This document shows positions 42,955 through 55,783 of a stretch of 64,000 bases of DNA, one piece after another. Every line of letters starts with the position of its first letter. Within the stretch, counting starts at the first letter, position 1. Origin of the DNA: Daldinia sp. FL1419. Its lineage: Eukaryota; Ascomycota; Sordariomycetes; Xylariales; Hypoxylaceae. The DNA lies in the NCBI GenBank assembly GCA_025201765.1, contig MU623425.1:99991-163990 (forward strand), given 5' to 3'. The notes under the pieces were generated by a model. The model ran no database searches. It saw only the letters and a list, made by a program, of their open reading frames with translations, and was not told the DNA's origin. The translations under genes and the position numbers were made by a program.

Positions 42955-43514
42955 TGTATGAATAGCCTCAAATTCAATAAGATAAGGCTGGTCCACGTAG
43001 TACAACAAAATAGTCTACAAACTCATTCTACTAATCTAGTTCTTTGCATTTACAATCTTCGAATGATAAAACCACAATAATCGATCACTCATAGCCCCCC
43101 CGTGCCATGTCATTTCAAACAGTCTCAGTCACGCGTGCCTCAAAAGTCAACATAGTCATTTGATATCTTGTCTCATTTGTACTAGTGTCCGCATAGTTCA
43201 CTCTGATAGAATCGTTCACTACATCGAGTAGTTGACGTTTATAGCTCCTCCCCTTTCAGATTGCTTCTTTTCGTTGCCGTATACCTCTCCCTATAGTGCC
43301 CGATGTAATATCTTTCGGTAAAAGACACGCGGTAAAACGTGCTCGAGATATAATATCTAAAGCGTGAAAGACGATCAATGTCAACACACCGCTACGCTAA
43401 AGGGATAAGAACGCTTGGCAATCATGCTCCTCGACGTTCTGAAGTTAAACCACCAATGGCTTATATAGGTAGTTTGACAAGATGGCTAGAATGGTCGATA
43501 CGATACCGCTAAAT
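42955..43514. other. Intergenic, convergent 3' region
   Basis: AT-rich spacer between the convergent HAD and STE7 genes. Nothing seen. Confidence 0.5.
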
Positions 43515-45238
43515 TTATCGTGAAGGGTACCCTGAGCTTCCGTAGGAGCCGTTTGAGGGAGGAATAAATGTTGCTTGTCGTCTGCTCTCTTTCCGCAGTT
43601 CATCCGGTGTTTCTTTCCTTGGGGGAGGGGGTGGCAGTGGTCCGCCCGGCGGCGCAGGTCTAACCGGTAGCGTGAACGACGTTCCCATGTTGGCACTAGA
43701 CGGCTGAGAAAGGTCTGCAGTTGTGATCTTCGGTATCGATCCTGATGTTGCAGCTCGTGGTCCCAAGCCTGGATGCACACTAGAGCCGGAAGAGCGGCCA
43801 AGGCTTCCTACACCGTTTCTGGTAGGGGATCGGTTCTGCGAGTGGCCGTGGTCTCTGGGCGATGCAATAGCACCCGCAATTGGAATCTCACCAGAAGTTG
43901 GAGTGTAAGCGACGTTGCCGTCATTTTGGAAAGTAGGAGATTCGCTGGACCGCAAGAGGTCGCGAGTGGCTGGGGAAAGTTGAGGCACTAAATGCGACTT
44001 GCGGTTGTCCTTCTCCATAAGTCCGACAGCCCATTCTCTTAAATCCACAGGAGTCCGCTTAGCTGCTTGTACAAATGGGTCTCGGTCCTATGCATCGTTA
44101 GTATTGATCGCTTAACTTCATTTCAGACGTTACTCACCCATAGTTCTTGGGGTGTTGGTCGCTCATCGGGTATCTTCGACAAACATTTTTGAATCATATC
44201 TTCCAATATCGTTGGGAACGCGTCGCTCTTGGGAAGTTTTGGAGCGGGCTCGTGAACAATTTGTTGTAGTAGATCCAAGATACCGGCGGGCGCTCCGTCA
44301 CCGTCCGATAGTTGTTCGCTTGCAAAAGGGAACTTGCCGATAGCCAGCTCCATTATACTCAAGCCAAAACTCCACACGTCTGACTTCACAGTGTACTTCT
44401 CGCCTTGGATTCGTTCTGGGGCCATATAAGTTGAAGTACCCACGAATGTATCGGCGATGGAGTTGACCAGTTCTCCAGATACTCCGAAATCGCAGAGCTT
44501 GATGTGTCCTCGAGAATTTACGAGGATGTTAGAAGGTTTAATGTCTCGGTGCATGATGTGTAGTTTCGAGTATAGGTAAGTTAGACCGCCCAGAGTCGCC
44601 TCGGCAATTTTACCAAGTACATCTACGCGAATCGGTCCAAAGTGGCGTGACACTCTGTCGAGAGACCTGCGATCACACAGTTAGAATCACGATATACCTT
44701 TTGAATTCGACTTTGATTCAACTTACCCCACGTCCATATACTCCATGCACATAATGACATCGTTGTGTTCATTCAGGAAAGCGCCGTAGAATGTGACAAT
44801 GTAATCGGAGTGGCAACCGTGCATAATTTGGAGTTCGCGCACGATTCGCTTCCTGAGCTCTTTCTTAGCTTCAACGTGAATTACCTAGCGTAAGTCATGG
44901 TTAGTTTTTATATCCGAAATATTCTAATAAGCATGTTTTACCTTTCGAGCCATCGTGGTCCCGGTAGGTAAGTGCTTAACCTTGCTAACGGTTCCTCCAT
45001 TTCCCGAACCAAGTTCTTTTACGATTTCGAGATCTTCTTGCCGAAGATCCAGATTAAATTCTATCCCAATTTCAAGCTGAGCCTCTTGGCCTACTTCCTC
45101 AGCTCTTGAACCACCAAAACCCCAGGCAGGCTGGCGGTCGTTGCTAGAGGCCGTCGGTTGTTTGGGGGCGGCGGGTGTTAAAGCTAGGCCTTTGACGTTC
45201 TTGCGCTTCATAGAGCGCGGGGCAAATGCGTCGGTCAT
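43515..45238 (-). CDS. STE7: MAP kinase kinase Ste7 (MEK2/Mst7 ortholog), four exons
   Basis: Minus-strand exons 45238-44942, 44884-44727, 44666-44138 and 44087-43515 give 518 residues. Near the N-terminus KRKNVKGLAL fits a MAPK docking site. The kinase domain has GSGNGG (77-82), the ATP-binding Lys at about 99 in MARK, HRDIKPSN (191-198) and DFG (211-213). The activation loop SIADTFVGTSTYMAPE has Ser/Thr phosphosites at about 221 and 225. The AWGFGGS..EIGIEFNLDL segment before the domain matches the filamentous-fungal Ste7/MEK2 group from memory. It phosphorylates the Fus3/Kss1-type MAPK that controls mating, hyphal fusion and host invasion. The C-terminal ~190 residues are Ser/Pro rich with PPPPP runs. 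Introns are 57, 60 and 50 nt. Confidence 0.95.
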
Positions 45239-48200
45239 GATGTATAAACCCGCGGATACTCGAGGATGATTAAGATTCGAGAAGCGGGAACTCGCACGAT
45301 ATGCAGGGCCAGTCTAAAAAGACGAATTCGAACCGGCGCGTATCGCAAATGGACAAACGATTCGCATGTCCACAGGCAAACGCCCGAGTTGCTGGCTTTA
45401 TTTCAAGATAATTCGTGGCGCCTATTGTGTCGCGCGTATATTTCTGCCCCTCACACGGACCCCGAAAAGATCGAAGTTGGGAGATGGATGAAGATCTGAT
45501 GAGACTCCCGTATTTGTTTTACGAGTAAGAGGGAATGGCGACGGTATCGGTTGTACGACCTTGCGCTGCTGTGCAATACACCAAAGAGAGAGAGAGAAAA
45601 GGGTCTTAGTGTACGTAGACGCTTAAGAGGATTGTCAACTACTTGTAGTTATTTCGAGTCAGCAAATTAAATGGTTAGTTTGGTTAGGCGTTGTGGAAGG
45701 GAAATTGTGCAGGAAGATGCAGAAGCGCAAGGGGGAAGTAGGAAGACGCATGTAAGTAGTAATAGCGGTGTTTAGCGTTAGTACCTGGACTCCTAAAGGT
45801 AGTAGCGGTAGTAGTCACCTGCAAATGACAATAGGGTACCTTGTAGGATAACAAATAGAAAGTAGCGATGCTAGGATACCTAAACGGTAGTGGAACCTGG
45901 CCGATTTTACCGACCCTACCGAAAATAATTTCAAGGTAGGTAGGTACCTAAGGTTAGATACTATTCTCGAGATACCTTCTTACCAATAGGTATATCTAAG
46001 AATGTCCGCCTATCATGAGACCAACTACTGGGGGTAAGGTGATGTTGCCCGCATGATTGCCTTTGTTTAAAAAAAAAAAAAATTTGTTGGGCATCGAGAA
46101 AAAGGGATATTGTGAAATTGGGTCTTAAAAAAAAAACTCGAGGATCGTGGAACGTGGAGATGTAGAGTGTAAAAGAGAGCGACTCATCAGTATAGAGTGG
46201 GTAGGTAAGTACCTAACATACCTTAGGTGTTGGAAACTTTCCGCGGGCCATGCCATGATAAGGTGATGATGGAATAGGAATAAACCTATCAAACTCAAGA
46301 TGTAATGTGTGTATAAATAATTCTTAGGTCCGTAGTATGAGCGTATATGTAGGAAATGTGCGCCAAGGTGGAACGAAAATGGATAGAATGGATATGTGGT
46401 GTTGATACGTTGGCGTGCGCATATGGGGGGATAGGTAGGTAGTCTATAAAAGGACATAGAATGTAAAAAGGATAAAAAAAATACTTACTTGGTTTAGATG
46501 ATTCGCTTCGAAAAGCGCGGACTATAATCCGAAGACCGTGAGAATTAAAAAGTCTGGTTAACTGGACGCTATAGTCCTGATAGGCGGCGATGAGGCGAAC
46601 TATGTCTAAACATATGTCTGGTGTGTTAGTCAAACTATCTACCATATGTTATTGTCTTAATTTTCTGCACATTTGTATTGCAGAATGCAGGAAAAAAAAA
46701 TCAATAGAACTCCCGATGCGGTCAAGACTTACCAAGAAACGTAGCTGATTGGTCTTTGGCTATAACCGCATATATAGGACAAAAAAAGGCTGCAGGTGTA
46801 GTTGAATCGAATCGCCTTGGGCAATTACCAGAGAAGAATAAAAGTAGGGAACCAAGTCAGTATAAAAGTATCTTAAGCGGACGGACCTTTAGAAGCGTTA
46901 CGTGTTTGCGTCTAGCACAAAGGGGCAGGAGTACCATAACGGATCAATCATGCTATGTAGGGGATTTTGATATTTGAAACCGCATCGTCATGCCCGGTTC
47001 AAAGCGTCTACAGGCGTAATATGAGTGGAAGACTTGTAAGAAGGAGTGGTTCTTGTTGAAGTTGATTGTGGTTAGAGGCGTTTATTTCCACTAATAAGAT
47101 CGTTCATGTAGATGATACTTGATGTTTGTGCTTATAAGCTGCTTTTGTTTCAAGTATCTAGTACCTAGAATAAGGGGTTAAGCGGGGACCGCGGGGCTTG
47201 ACCTTGTCTACCTACATAGGTAAGGATGTATCTGAATCGACCTAACAATGTACTGGATGGCATCATATACTACCTGCAGTAAGCGACAGGACATATATGT
47301 ATGCATCCTATAAAAATAGGTATAATCTTCAAAGATGAGATGCCATAAGCAACCTTGATGATGAGTTCATTTAACGCGTCAGGAATCCTTTTGCAAAACG
47401 AATTCCTAATTTGACTGATCAAACTACAAGGTATAATACGTACTACGATATGATATGTAGTTTTTTTTTAGCGGTTTAGAACATCTCTAGTCAGCCTCTA
47501 GAACTTGATCTAGTATTGATTTATTATTGACCTACTTACCTACTTACCTAGGTACTTACCTACCTAATAAAGCTTAAAACCTCATAGCTAAATGACCTCT
47601 TGCCACCCCCTTTTCTTCTTTATACTTGACTTTCAAATTCGCCGGAGAATACTGATATCAAATATATACGTCTAAATGAAAAGACCCTTCGACTCATATC
47701 CTTCCTCATCTACTCCATACAAGCGATTCTAAGGGCTGATGCATCCTCCTAGCCTAACACACGTTTATCTACCCCTGACGGCTCCAGATTTGGTTATGAC
47801 CCCTACTTGTTTGGTGTCATAGTCTCGACGATTTTGGCGCATCATAGCGAATCATGGTTATCATTGGCCAGCTGGCTCTCAACCAACACCATGTTTTCTT
47901 GGCTTTATCTACCAAAGCTATCCAACACACATCAGCAGAAAATCTCGATCTAAAGGCGCCTAGCTACTCTATTTTCCCATATTATTTCTTTTTAGCCATA
48001 CAGTGTTTTACGTAGAGCTTTTTTATGCCTTTAAGGCATCGCAAGATCAATTATACATGTGTTGTAGAAAGTAAAGATACCTTATAACTAGTTAGACGGG
48101 ATGCATTTTAGCAAGACCACGGTAGCACATCGTATGTTAGATACCTACCTAACTTAGGTAGGTAAGTAAAGTACGCAACTCTTTCACACGTCCGTATAGT

Positions 48201-48971
48201 ACCTAGCATCTAGGTTCATGGTCAGGGCCTTTTGTTTGTGGGGTATGCTTTGAATGGGACTTTTTAACATTGCAGGTTGCATGAGAGTTATTCACATCGG
48301 CATGCGATCCATACATACTAGGTACCTACACAGGTGCATAGGTACCTAGGTAGAGCATATCAGATTTGATAGTACGTAGTAACATCCAACAATAGGTACC
48401 CTTCAGCCACCTGTTCGGGAACTGATTGATTGTTAAAACTTTAGATAAGCTAGTGAACGGAACGTGCCTTGGCATCTACGTTGATGTTTGTTGATTCAAT
48501 CAGGTGCATGATTTATCAATAGCTACACTATGTAGACACAAGCCTCATGACGAAAGATACTCACGTGATATATGTGGCTCATGAAGTCCCCTGCCTAAAA
48601 TTTTGGCCAATCCGATGCTTGGCGCTTTGCCCAATCGCGAGGCTAGCGGTCGACGCGATCTAAATTTCTAGCTTCCCAAGGCTAAGGAAAGTTTACCTCT
48701 TTTACCATTTACCGTTTACCGTTTACCTTGAACTTGGTCACCCCATTAAATTACATCTTTCTTACCTTCTCATAGATCTGTACACATTTGGATTGGAGTT
48801 TAGTAGCGCAATTCTATCTAATTTATTATCGCCTACTTAATTTATTTCATCAACTCCATCCGGTACAGTCTATTCCTTACCTTTTTCGTTCCCTTTTAAA
48901 ATATAGAAGTTGCGCTTACCTCCTTTCTCCCGCTCCCCGTCAGCCCCGTCAATCCTGTCAATCCTGTCAAC
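45239..48971. other. Long intergenic region between divergent STE7 and SPT6
   Basis: 3.7 kb, far longer than expected for two housekeeping promoters. It contains several CCTAGGTA-type motifs (about 45933-45955, 47530-47568, 48141-48166, 48317-48354), an (AG)n run at about 45585-45599 and an A12 run at about 46070-46081. Frames at 46125-46645 and 46756-46977 look like chance. Nothing coding recognised; a long 5' leader or non-coding RNA is possible but not shown. Confidence 0.5.
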
Positions 48972-51900
48972 ATGAGCAATTCAATGAGGGATTTGATTTC
49001 GGGCGAGGCCGAGCTGGACGACGAAGAGGATGATGAATCCTTTGATGAGGAAACTGGCGAGACTCGGGAAAGAGCACGAAATCGAGGCCAGGAGATGGAC
49101 GATTCCAGTGAGGAAGATGAAGATGATGAAGATGAAGAGGAAGCACGAAAGGTAGGCTACGGCACTCTGTTTCGCCTGCCGCAAATCGCTAATTGCATCT
49201 TAATAGATCCGCGAGGGGTTCATTGTCGACGAAGACGAAGATGAAGATGAAGACCTAGTTGAAGATGAGGATGAACGGCGTAAGCGAAGAAAACGCAAGC
49301 GCCGCCAAGAGCGCGAAGAAGAAGCCCAGTTAGATGAAGAAGATCTTGATTTAATTGGCGAGAATATTCCGGAGTGGGAGCGCAAGCAACCTTCTCAGGT
49401 ACGAACTAGTAGCACAAGCGAAATTTACTTTCTAACGCGTACAAATAGGGCAAGTTTAAGAGGCTTAAGCGTGGCCATCGCGACGATAACACCCGTGGAA
49501 ATGAGCGACGCGGCCTTGACGATATGTTCTCCGATGAAGACGACGAGCTCGCCGAAGACCAACCATATGCACGGCCAAGCCATCGCGCCACTGCGGGCGA
49601 GTTTGACGACTTTATCGAAGAAGATTTCCCCGAGGATGAGGATGAACGCATGCGCCAGATGGAAGATATGGAAGTTGCGCGCCCGCGAGACAAAGGCATA
49701 GCGGGACGGATTGTCGACCGAGCCGGGCTAGACAAAGATGCTCTTGAGGACATGGAAGCCATCTTCGGAAATGGAGAAGACTACCAGTGGGCTTTGGATG
49801 AGGAGGAGGAGGAGGAAGAACGACAGAGGGAAGAACAGACACTCGAATTGAAAGACGTGTTCGAACCCTCCCAATTGGCGGAAAAGCTTCTAACCGATGA
49901 AGATAATGCCATCCGTTTTACGGACGAGCCTGAACGATTCCAGCTTGATCGCAAGCCCTTTAAGCATCTCAACATCCAGGGCGAACAGTTCAAGGAAGAA
50001 ATCCAGTGGATAGCCAATCTAATGTGGCCCCAAAAGCAGCTATCTAGCGACCTACAGGGTCCTTTCCAAAAAGCGGTCGGCAAAGTCCTTGAATATTTTG
50101 TTCTCGAGGATCTCGAAGTGCCTTATGTCTTTCAGCATCGTAAAGACTACCTGATCCACGCTCGGAAAACTCGAAATCCCGACCATCGTGATGATCCTGA
50201 AGCGCCAGAGTATATTGTCAACGCGGAGAAGCTTCTTACGCAAGACGACCTCTGGCGTATACTCGAGTTGGATATCAAATACCGATCCCTCTTCGAGAAG
50301 CGTGGTGTCCTCGAAAAGACAAGGGATAATCTGCGAGAAATCGCGGGGGTAAATGACGACATGATCCCAGAAATGCTCAGTCAGGCTGTTACCATGGAGG
50401 AGCTTCAAGATCTACAGGATTATATCAACTTCCAGTATGCCTCCCAATTAAAAGATATCGCTGCCATGAATGGTGTTGTCAAAGGAACCAAACGTCCAGG
50501 AGCAAAATCGTCCGTTTTCGAGCGTGTCCGCAAAAGTAATGCATACAAGTTTGTCAAGGCCTACGGTATCTCTCCCGACCGGTTGGCACAGAATGCTCTC
50601 CGTGAAGGCAAGAAGACGATTGCGGATGACGAGCAAAGTCTGCCGATCGATCTCGCGGATCGCCTCACGGATAGCGATTTCCCTACCGGCGACCAAGTTA
50701 TTTACCAGGCAAGGCACATGTATGCCGAAGAGCTATTTATGAGCCCGAGAATGCGAAAGCATTTCAGGCAGAATTTTTACATGATGGGCGAGATTAGCTG
50801 CTTCCGAACCGAAAAGGGCCTTCGAAGGATTGATGAATCTCATCCTTATTATGAGATCAAATATCTCATTAACCAGACAATTAGTGACCTCGCACGTCGA
50901 CCGGAGCTCTTCTTAAAAATGATGAAGGCTGAAGAGGAAGGGCTGATTGAGGTTAGACTTCGGCTCCAGAACGAGAAAGAGTTCCGGCGCCAGTTGCAGG
51001 CGGAATTTGTTTCAGACAACTACAGTGAACTCGCAGATGCATGGAATGAGGAACGTAAGAAGGTCCTCGATATTGCGTTCACCAAGCTTGAGAGGGTGAT
51101 AGCTAAGGGTGTGAAAGATTCGTTACGAACGGCATGTCAAGAAGAACTACTTAAGTTATGCCGCGAAGAGTACTCCAAACGACTCGATCAAGCCCCCTAC
51201 AAACCAAAGGGCATGATATTAGGGACAACCCCACGTGTTCTCGCGTTGTCAAACGGAATGGGCGACCCAGCTCGAGACCCTATTTTCTGGGTCTGGGTTG
51301 AGGAAGATGGTCGAGTTATTGAGCATGGGAAATTCGGAAATCTTGCGCGTGATGAATCGCAGCGCGAAGCTTTCGTTGAGCTAGTTGAACGTAGAAAACC
51401 GGATGTAATCGGTGTTAGCGGTTTCTCGACCGATACCCACCGATTAATTCGCGATTTAGAGAGCCTTGTGAATGAAAAGAACCTCACAGGTCCCGAATTC
51501 CCAGATCCGGATTCTGACGATTACCGCAGCGAACTACTGGAAGTCGTAGTGGTAAACGACGAGGTCGCAAGACTCTACAAAGACAGTCCTCGGGCGCAGG
51601 CCGACCACCCAACCTTGACATCCAACACGCGATATTGTGTCGCTTTGGCCAGATATCTTCAAAACCCTATGAAGGAGTATGCAGCCCTGGGCAAAGACAT
51701 TACCTCTCTACTATTCAACCCTTGTCAGCACCTACTTCCTCAAGAGAAGTTGCTGAAGCATCTTGAGACATCGATGGTAGACATGGTGAATCTTTGTGGT
51801 GTTGATATCAACGAGGCTGTTGGGGATGCGTATACAGCCAACTTATTACCGTACATTGCAGGTCTAGGTCCTCGCAAAGCTACGAGTGTTATCAAAGCTA

Positions 51901-53397
51901 TCAATACGAACGGTGGCGTGGTAAATTCGAGGGATGAACTTGTTGGCGATCCAGATAACAACAAGCTCCCAGTGGTTGGCCCTCGAGTCTGGAACAACTG
52001 TGCCAGTTTCCTTTATATCGAATACGATGCTACGAACCCCTCATCAGAACCACTAGACAATACACGTGTTCACCCTGAGGACTACGAACTCGGCCGCAAG
52101 ATGGCAGCAGACGCTCTCGAGCTGGATGAGGAAGACGTAAAGGCTGAGACTGACGAGAACGGCGCTGGTGCAATAGTTCGCAAATTGTTCCGAGAAGACG
52201 AACAAGAGAAGGTAAACGAGCTTATCTTAGAAGAATATGCCGAACAACTAGAGAAGAATTACAACCAACGAAAACGCGCAACACTTGAGACTATCAGAGC
52301 GGAATTACAAGCACCGTATGAAGAACTCCGCCGAAACTTCAGCCCATTGAGCTCCGACCAAATGTTCGTTATGTTCACGGGCGAAACCAAAGAATCCTTG
52401 GCAGAGGGTATGATTGTCCCGGTCAATCTACGAGTAGTCAAGGACGACTTTGCTATCGCCAAGCTCGACTGTGGGATTGAAGGCCGCATTGAAGCCCATG
52501 AGGTCAGTCACCGAAGTAACGTATCCATCAGGGACGTTATCTACGTCAATCAGACCGTTCAAGCCAAGATTGTGGATCTTAACCGCAAAGAATTTATTGC
52601 AAAACTCACCCTGCGCGAGGACGCCCTTCGGCGACCTTACAAAAAGCACAACGATCACGATCGTGGCACTTGGGATTTTAGACAAGAGGACGACGATAAA
52701 GATGCGTTACGGGAGAAGGACAAGACAACGGGTCGTACCCAGCGAGTGATCAAGCATCCGTTGTTCAAGCCATTCAACTCTACGCAAGCAGAAGAGTTTT
52801 TGGGTTCTCAATCGTCTGGTGACGTAGTTATCCGACCGTCTTCAAAAGGCAATGACCACCTTACGGTCACTTGGAAGGTCGCAGATGGAGTCTATCAGCA
52901 CATCGATGTCCTTGAACTACAGAAAGAGACAGAATTCTCAGTTGGGAAAACGCTTCGCATCGGCGGTAAATATACCTATACCGATCTTGACGAACTGATC
53001 GTAGACCACGTCAAGGCCATGGCTAAAAAGGTTGATGAGATGATGGGTCACGAAAAGTTCAAGAAGGGCAGCGTTGCGGATGCCGGTAAGTTTCTCCGAA
53101 TTACCCTGAAGGCCTAACGAGACTAACCCTAAGACAGAAAAATGGTTAACATCATACTCGGACGCTAACCCGAACCGCTCGATCTACTTATTCTGCATCA
53201 ATCCCAAGCGTGCGGGATATTTCTATCTCTGCTTCAAGGCGAGTAAGACCTCGCGGATCAACATGTGGGATGTGAAGGTAGTACCGCACGCGTTTGAAAT
53301 GATGGGATCCCAGTATCCACACATGCTCGCCCTCACCAACGGCTTCAAGCTCAGGTTCAACAGCGAGATCAGCAGACTGCAACAGATGAGAAGGTGA
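48972..53397 (+). CDS. SPT6: Transcription elongation factor Spt6, four exons
   Basis: Exons 48972-49151, 49207-49398, 49449-53085 and 53138-53397 give 1,422 residues, near the usual ~1,400-1,450. The N-terminal ~200 residues are acidic low-complexity sequence, as in all Spt6. The HTH/YqgF region (e.g. VIEHGKFGNLARDESQ), the HhH element (YIAGLGPRKATSVIKAIN) and S1 domain (CGIEGRIEAHEVSHRS) follow. The tandem SH2 domain starts about residue 1215 with HPLFKPFNSTQAEEFL. The last intron (53086-53137, GTAAGT..GACAG) lies in this region; without the last exon the SH2 domain (EKWLTSYSDANPNRSIY..MWDVKVVPHAF..PHMLALTNGFK) would be incomplete. Spt6 binds histones H3/H4 and Pol II during elongation. Introns 1 and 2 are 49152-49206 and 49399-49448. 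Confidence 0.96.
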
Positions 53398-53916
53398 AGG
53401 GGTTATCGATAAGTGCTTTAATTAATCATCTACATGTACCACTAGGGCGTTGGTTTTGGCAGAATAGCTACGTTTTACTCACGAGGATGATGACAGCCAC
53501 ATAGAACTTGGGACAGGCCGAGAAGTCAAATAAAAGCGATCCCCTTGCAAACCCAGATGACCAAGTAATCTAGATGAACGGCCAGGAAGAGGTCGAGAAA
53601 CATTTGTATTATTCACCTGCACTATTCCAATCCCAAGCCGATGTTAGTTTGCGTTATGAAGATATTTCTGGTTACCGAATTATGTCATAGTTGGGTTACG
53701 TTGCTTACCTACACTAGGTAGACTGCTAACTGGTTAGATTCCTTGGTACCCTTAGACGGCCTACACAGAATGTGATAGGCCGTGTTTGTATGTAATACGT
53801 ATGAATTGTATCTTCAGCCCCCACTCCACTGGGGTTGCACAATAACCCTGAGTTTGCCTGATGGGATGGGGTGGCGCATGCGCCAGCATATAAGCCGTAT
53901 ATACGGATCTGTAGTA
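53398..53916. other. Intergenic, no gene seen
   Basis: SPT6 3' region up to the transposon. The boundary to the much more AT-rich element is sharp near 53917. No gene seen. Confidence 0.5.
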
Positions 53917-53942
53917 CAGTAAAACCCTGCCATAATGAATCT
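53917..53942 (+). repeat. Left terminal inverted repeat
   Basis: CAGTAAAACCCTGCCATAA followed by TGAAT, preceded by TA. Matches the right TIR at all but two transition-type positions. Confidence 0.9.
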
Positions 53943-55755
53943 ATTTTATAGTAAATCCTTACATTAACGAATTAATTTTGCAATTTTTGGGTTTTTGTAT
54001 GTAAAATAATAAATTTTTTTATATAATGAAATTTGTTAATTTTAATGATTAATTATTATTTAATTCGTTATATATAATAAGGGATATTTTAAAATTTTTA
54101 GGTGGTTAGGTTGAATTTTAAGGAATTCCAAGTGGTTGGATTAAATAAGCTAATCTAATTGGGTTAATATGAGGCTTATGATACAAAAAATCGTACGAAT
54201 TTTGGTGTTTTATTAGTTAAATTTGGTTCAGGATAAGGGCGACGATGAGGTTGACGATATTACTTAAAATGTTGAAATTAAAGGAATTTTATTGAATAAA
54301 GCCTTATTAGCATACTTATATGGTGCGAACAATATCACCAAATTAATTCAGATCTTATAAAGGCTTTAAATAAAGAAGCAAAAACGATTCAATTTCGTAA
54401 AATTAAAGAATAAGCTTTTGAAACCAAACAAATAACAATAAGTATATATTATGTATAAAGAAATAAGTAAATTTTACTAATAAATATAAATACTTATATA
54501 TTATTTTAGCGAGCTTAAACCAGAATTTTTGTCAGCCACCACAGCCACCCCAATTTAGTTTGTATAAATGTATCTGTGGGGCTATACATATCGTACAAAA
54601 AATTCAAATCTAAGGCGCATATGTAATATTTTAAATTAGTTCCCCATAATGTTATATAAAAACAATAAAAATAATATTTAAAAATAATTAATAATTAAAT
54701 AATAAAAATAAATATTTTTAATATTTAAACGTTTGGAAATAATAATAATTGATATAAAGCTTTGTATCTAATTTTTATATATTATAATAAAAGAATAAGA
54801 ATGTTATGTGTAATTAGAATCTTTTAAGTGTCCCCTACAAACTACCCTTACTAAACAATAATAAAACAATAAAAGGCTTTATTCATTTTGTATAAATTAT
54901 AAGGGCTAATAATAAATGTTTTAAAGCCTATTAACATTTTTCTTAATTTTTCTATTATGGTATTAATGTATTATTGGGTTTAAGAGGTGAAAATTGCGTA
55001 TTTTTATTATGATATTTAGTAATAATATAACCAACAAAGTTTAAATTAATCCCAAATTTTATTAATAATTTAAAAGTAACCTTTTTTATTTAACTTTGAG
55101 CATGTTTGTATTATTATTTAAGAATTTAGTTCTTTAATATTGCGTTTAAATTGAATTTAAATGTGTGGTTTATGTTAAAAAATAAACGCAAATAATTTGA
55201 TTAAAAATTAAGGTTCAAAACTTTTGAAATACGTTAATAAATAGTTCAAAAATATCAAATAAGTTTTATATAAAAAATTTATATATACTAATAAATATAT
55301 TAACAATTTAAAAAAAAAAATTATTCAGTGTATTGTATAGTAATTAAAAAAGTAATAATAAATCCCTCTTTATAAAATATATTAACAATTAAATGTTATA
55401 AAAATACAAAAAAAAATATATTAAATTTGTAATAGCTTAATTATATATATTAAAATAAATTTAAATACTTATTTCTCAATTATAATAATTATTTTGATAT
55501 TTATAATTTTTAATATAAAAAACTTATATACAAACAATTACACTCACATTTCAAACTAAGAAATAATTTTACGTGGGAGTGGTATATCAAGGATCTAATT
55601 AACTAAAAATTGTTGTGGCATAAAAGATACAAAGCAAAACCGTCCTCCTAGTCTGAGCCCCACTGAGATAACTTATATAAATATTTAGTCCTAAGAGGGG
55701 TAAACCTGGTTTATAACGAATCCCCACTATAGCGAATCCAATTCCATGCTCGAGT

Positions 55756-55781
55756 TAATTCGTTATGGCAAGGTTTTACTG
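55756..55781 (-). repeat. Right terminal inverted repeat
   Basis: Read on the minus strand it is CAGTAAAACCTTGCCATAA followed by CGAAT, and it is bounded by TA at 55782-55783. Confidence 0.9.
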
Positions 55782-55783
55782 TA

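Larger units (their letters stand above)
53917..55781. mobile_element. Degenerate pogo/Fot1-like DNA transposon with TIRs, RIP-like AT-rich
   Basis: Terminal inverted repeats CAGTAAAACCYTGCCATAA at the left end (53917 onward) and its inverse at the right end (to 55781), flanked on both sides by TA (53915-53916 and 55782-55783). This is the target duplication of Tc1/mariner-pogo elements. Length 1,865 bp. The interior is extremely AT-rich, with stops in all frames and no intact transposase; the right ~230 bases are less AT-rich. The left TIR has T where the right has C at one position, the C-to-T direction expected from repeat-induced point mutation. Whether the interior is a full-length element or a large non-autonomous one cannot be told by eye. 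Confidence 0.85.

Noticed and set aside
46125..46645. Overlapping minus-strand frames between STE7 and SPT6
   Set aside because: Composition is dominated by Tyr, His and Ile from AT-rich DNA; no family resemblance.
53917..55781. Residual transposase coding sequence
   Set aside because: I looked for DDE or helix-turn-helix blocks, but stops and AT bias leave nothing I can defend.
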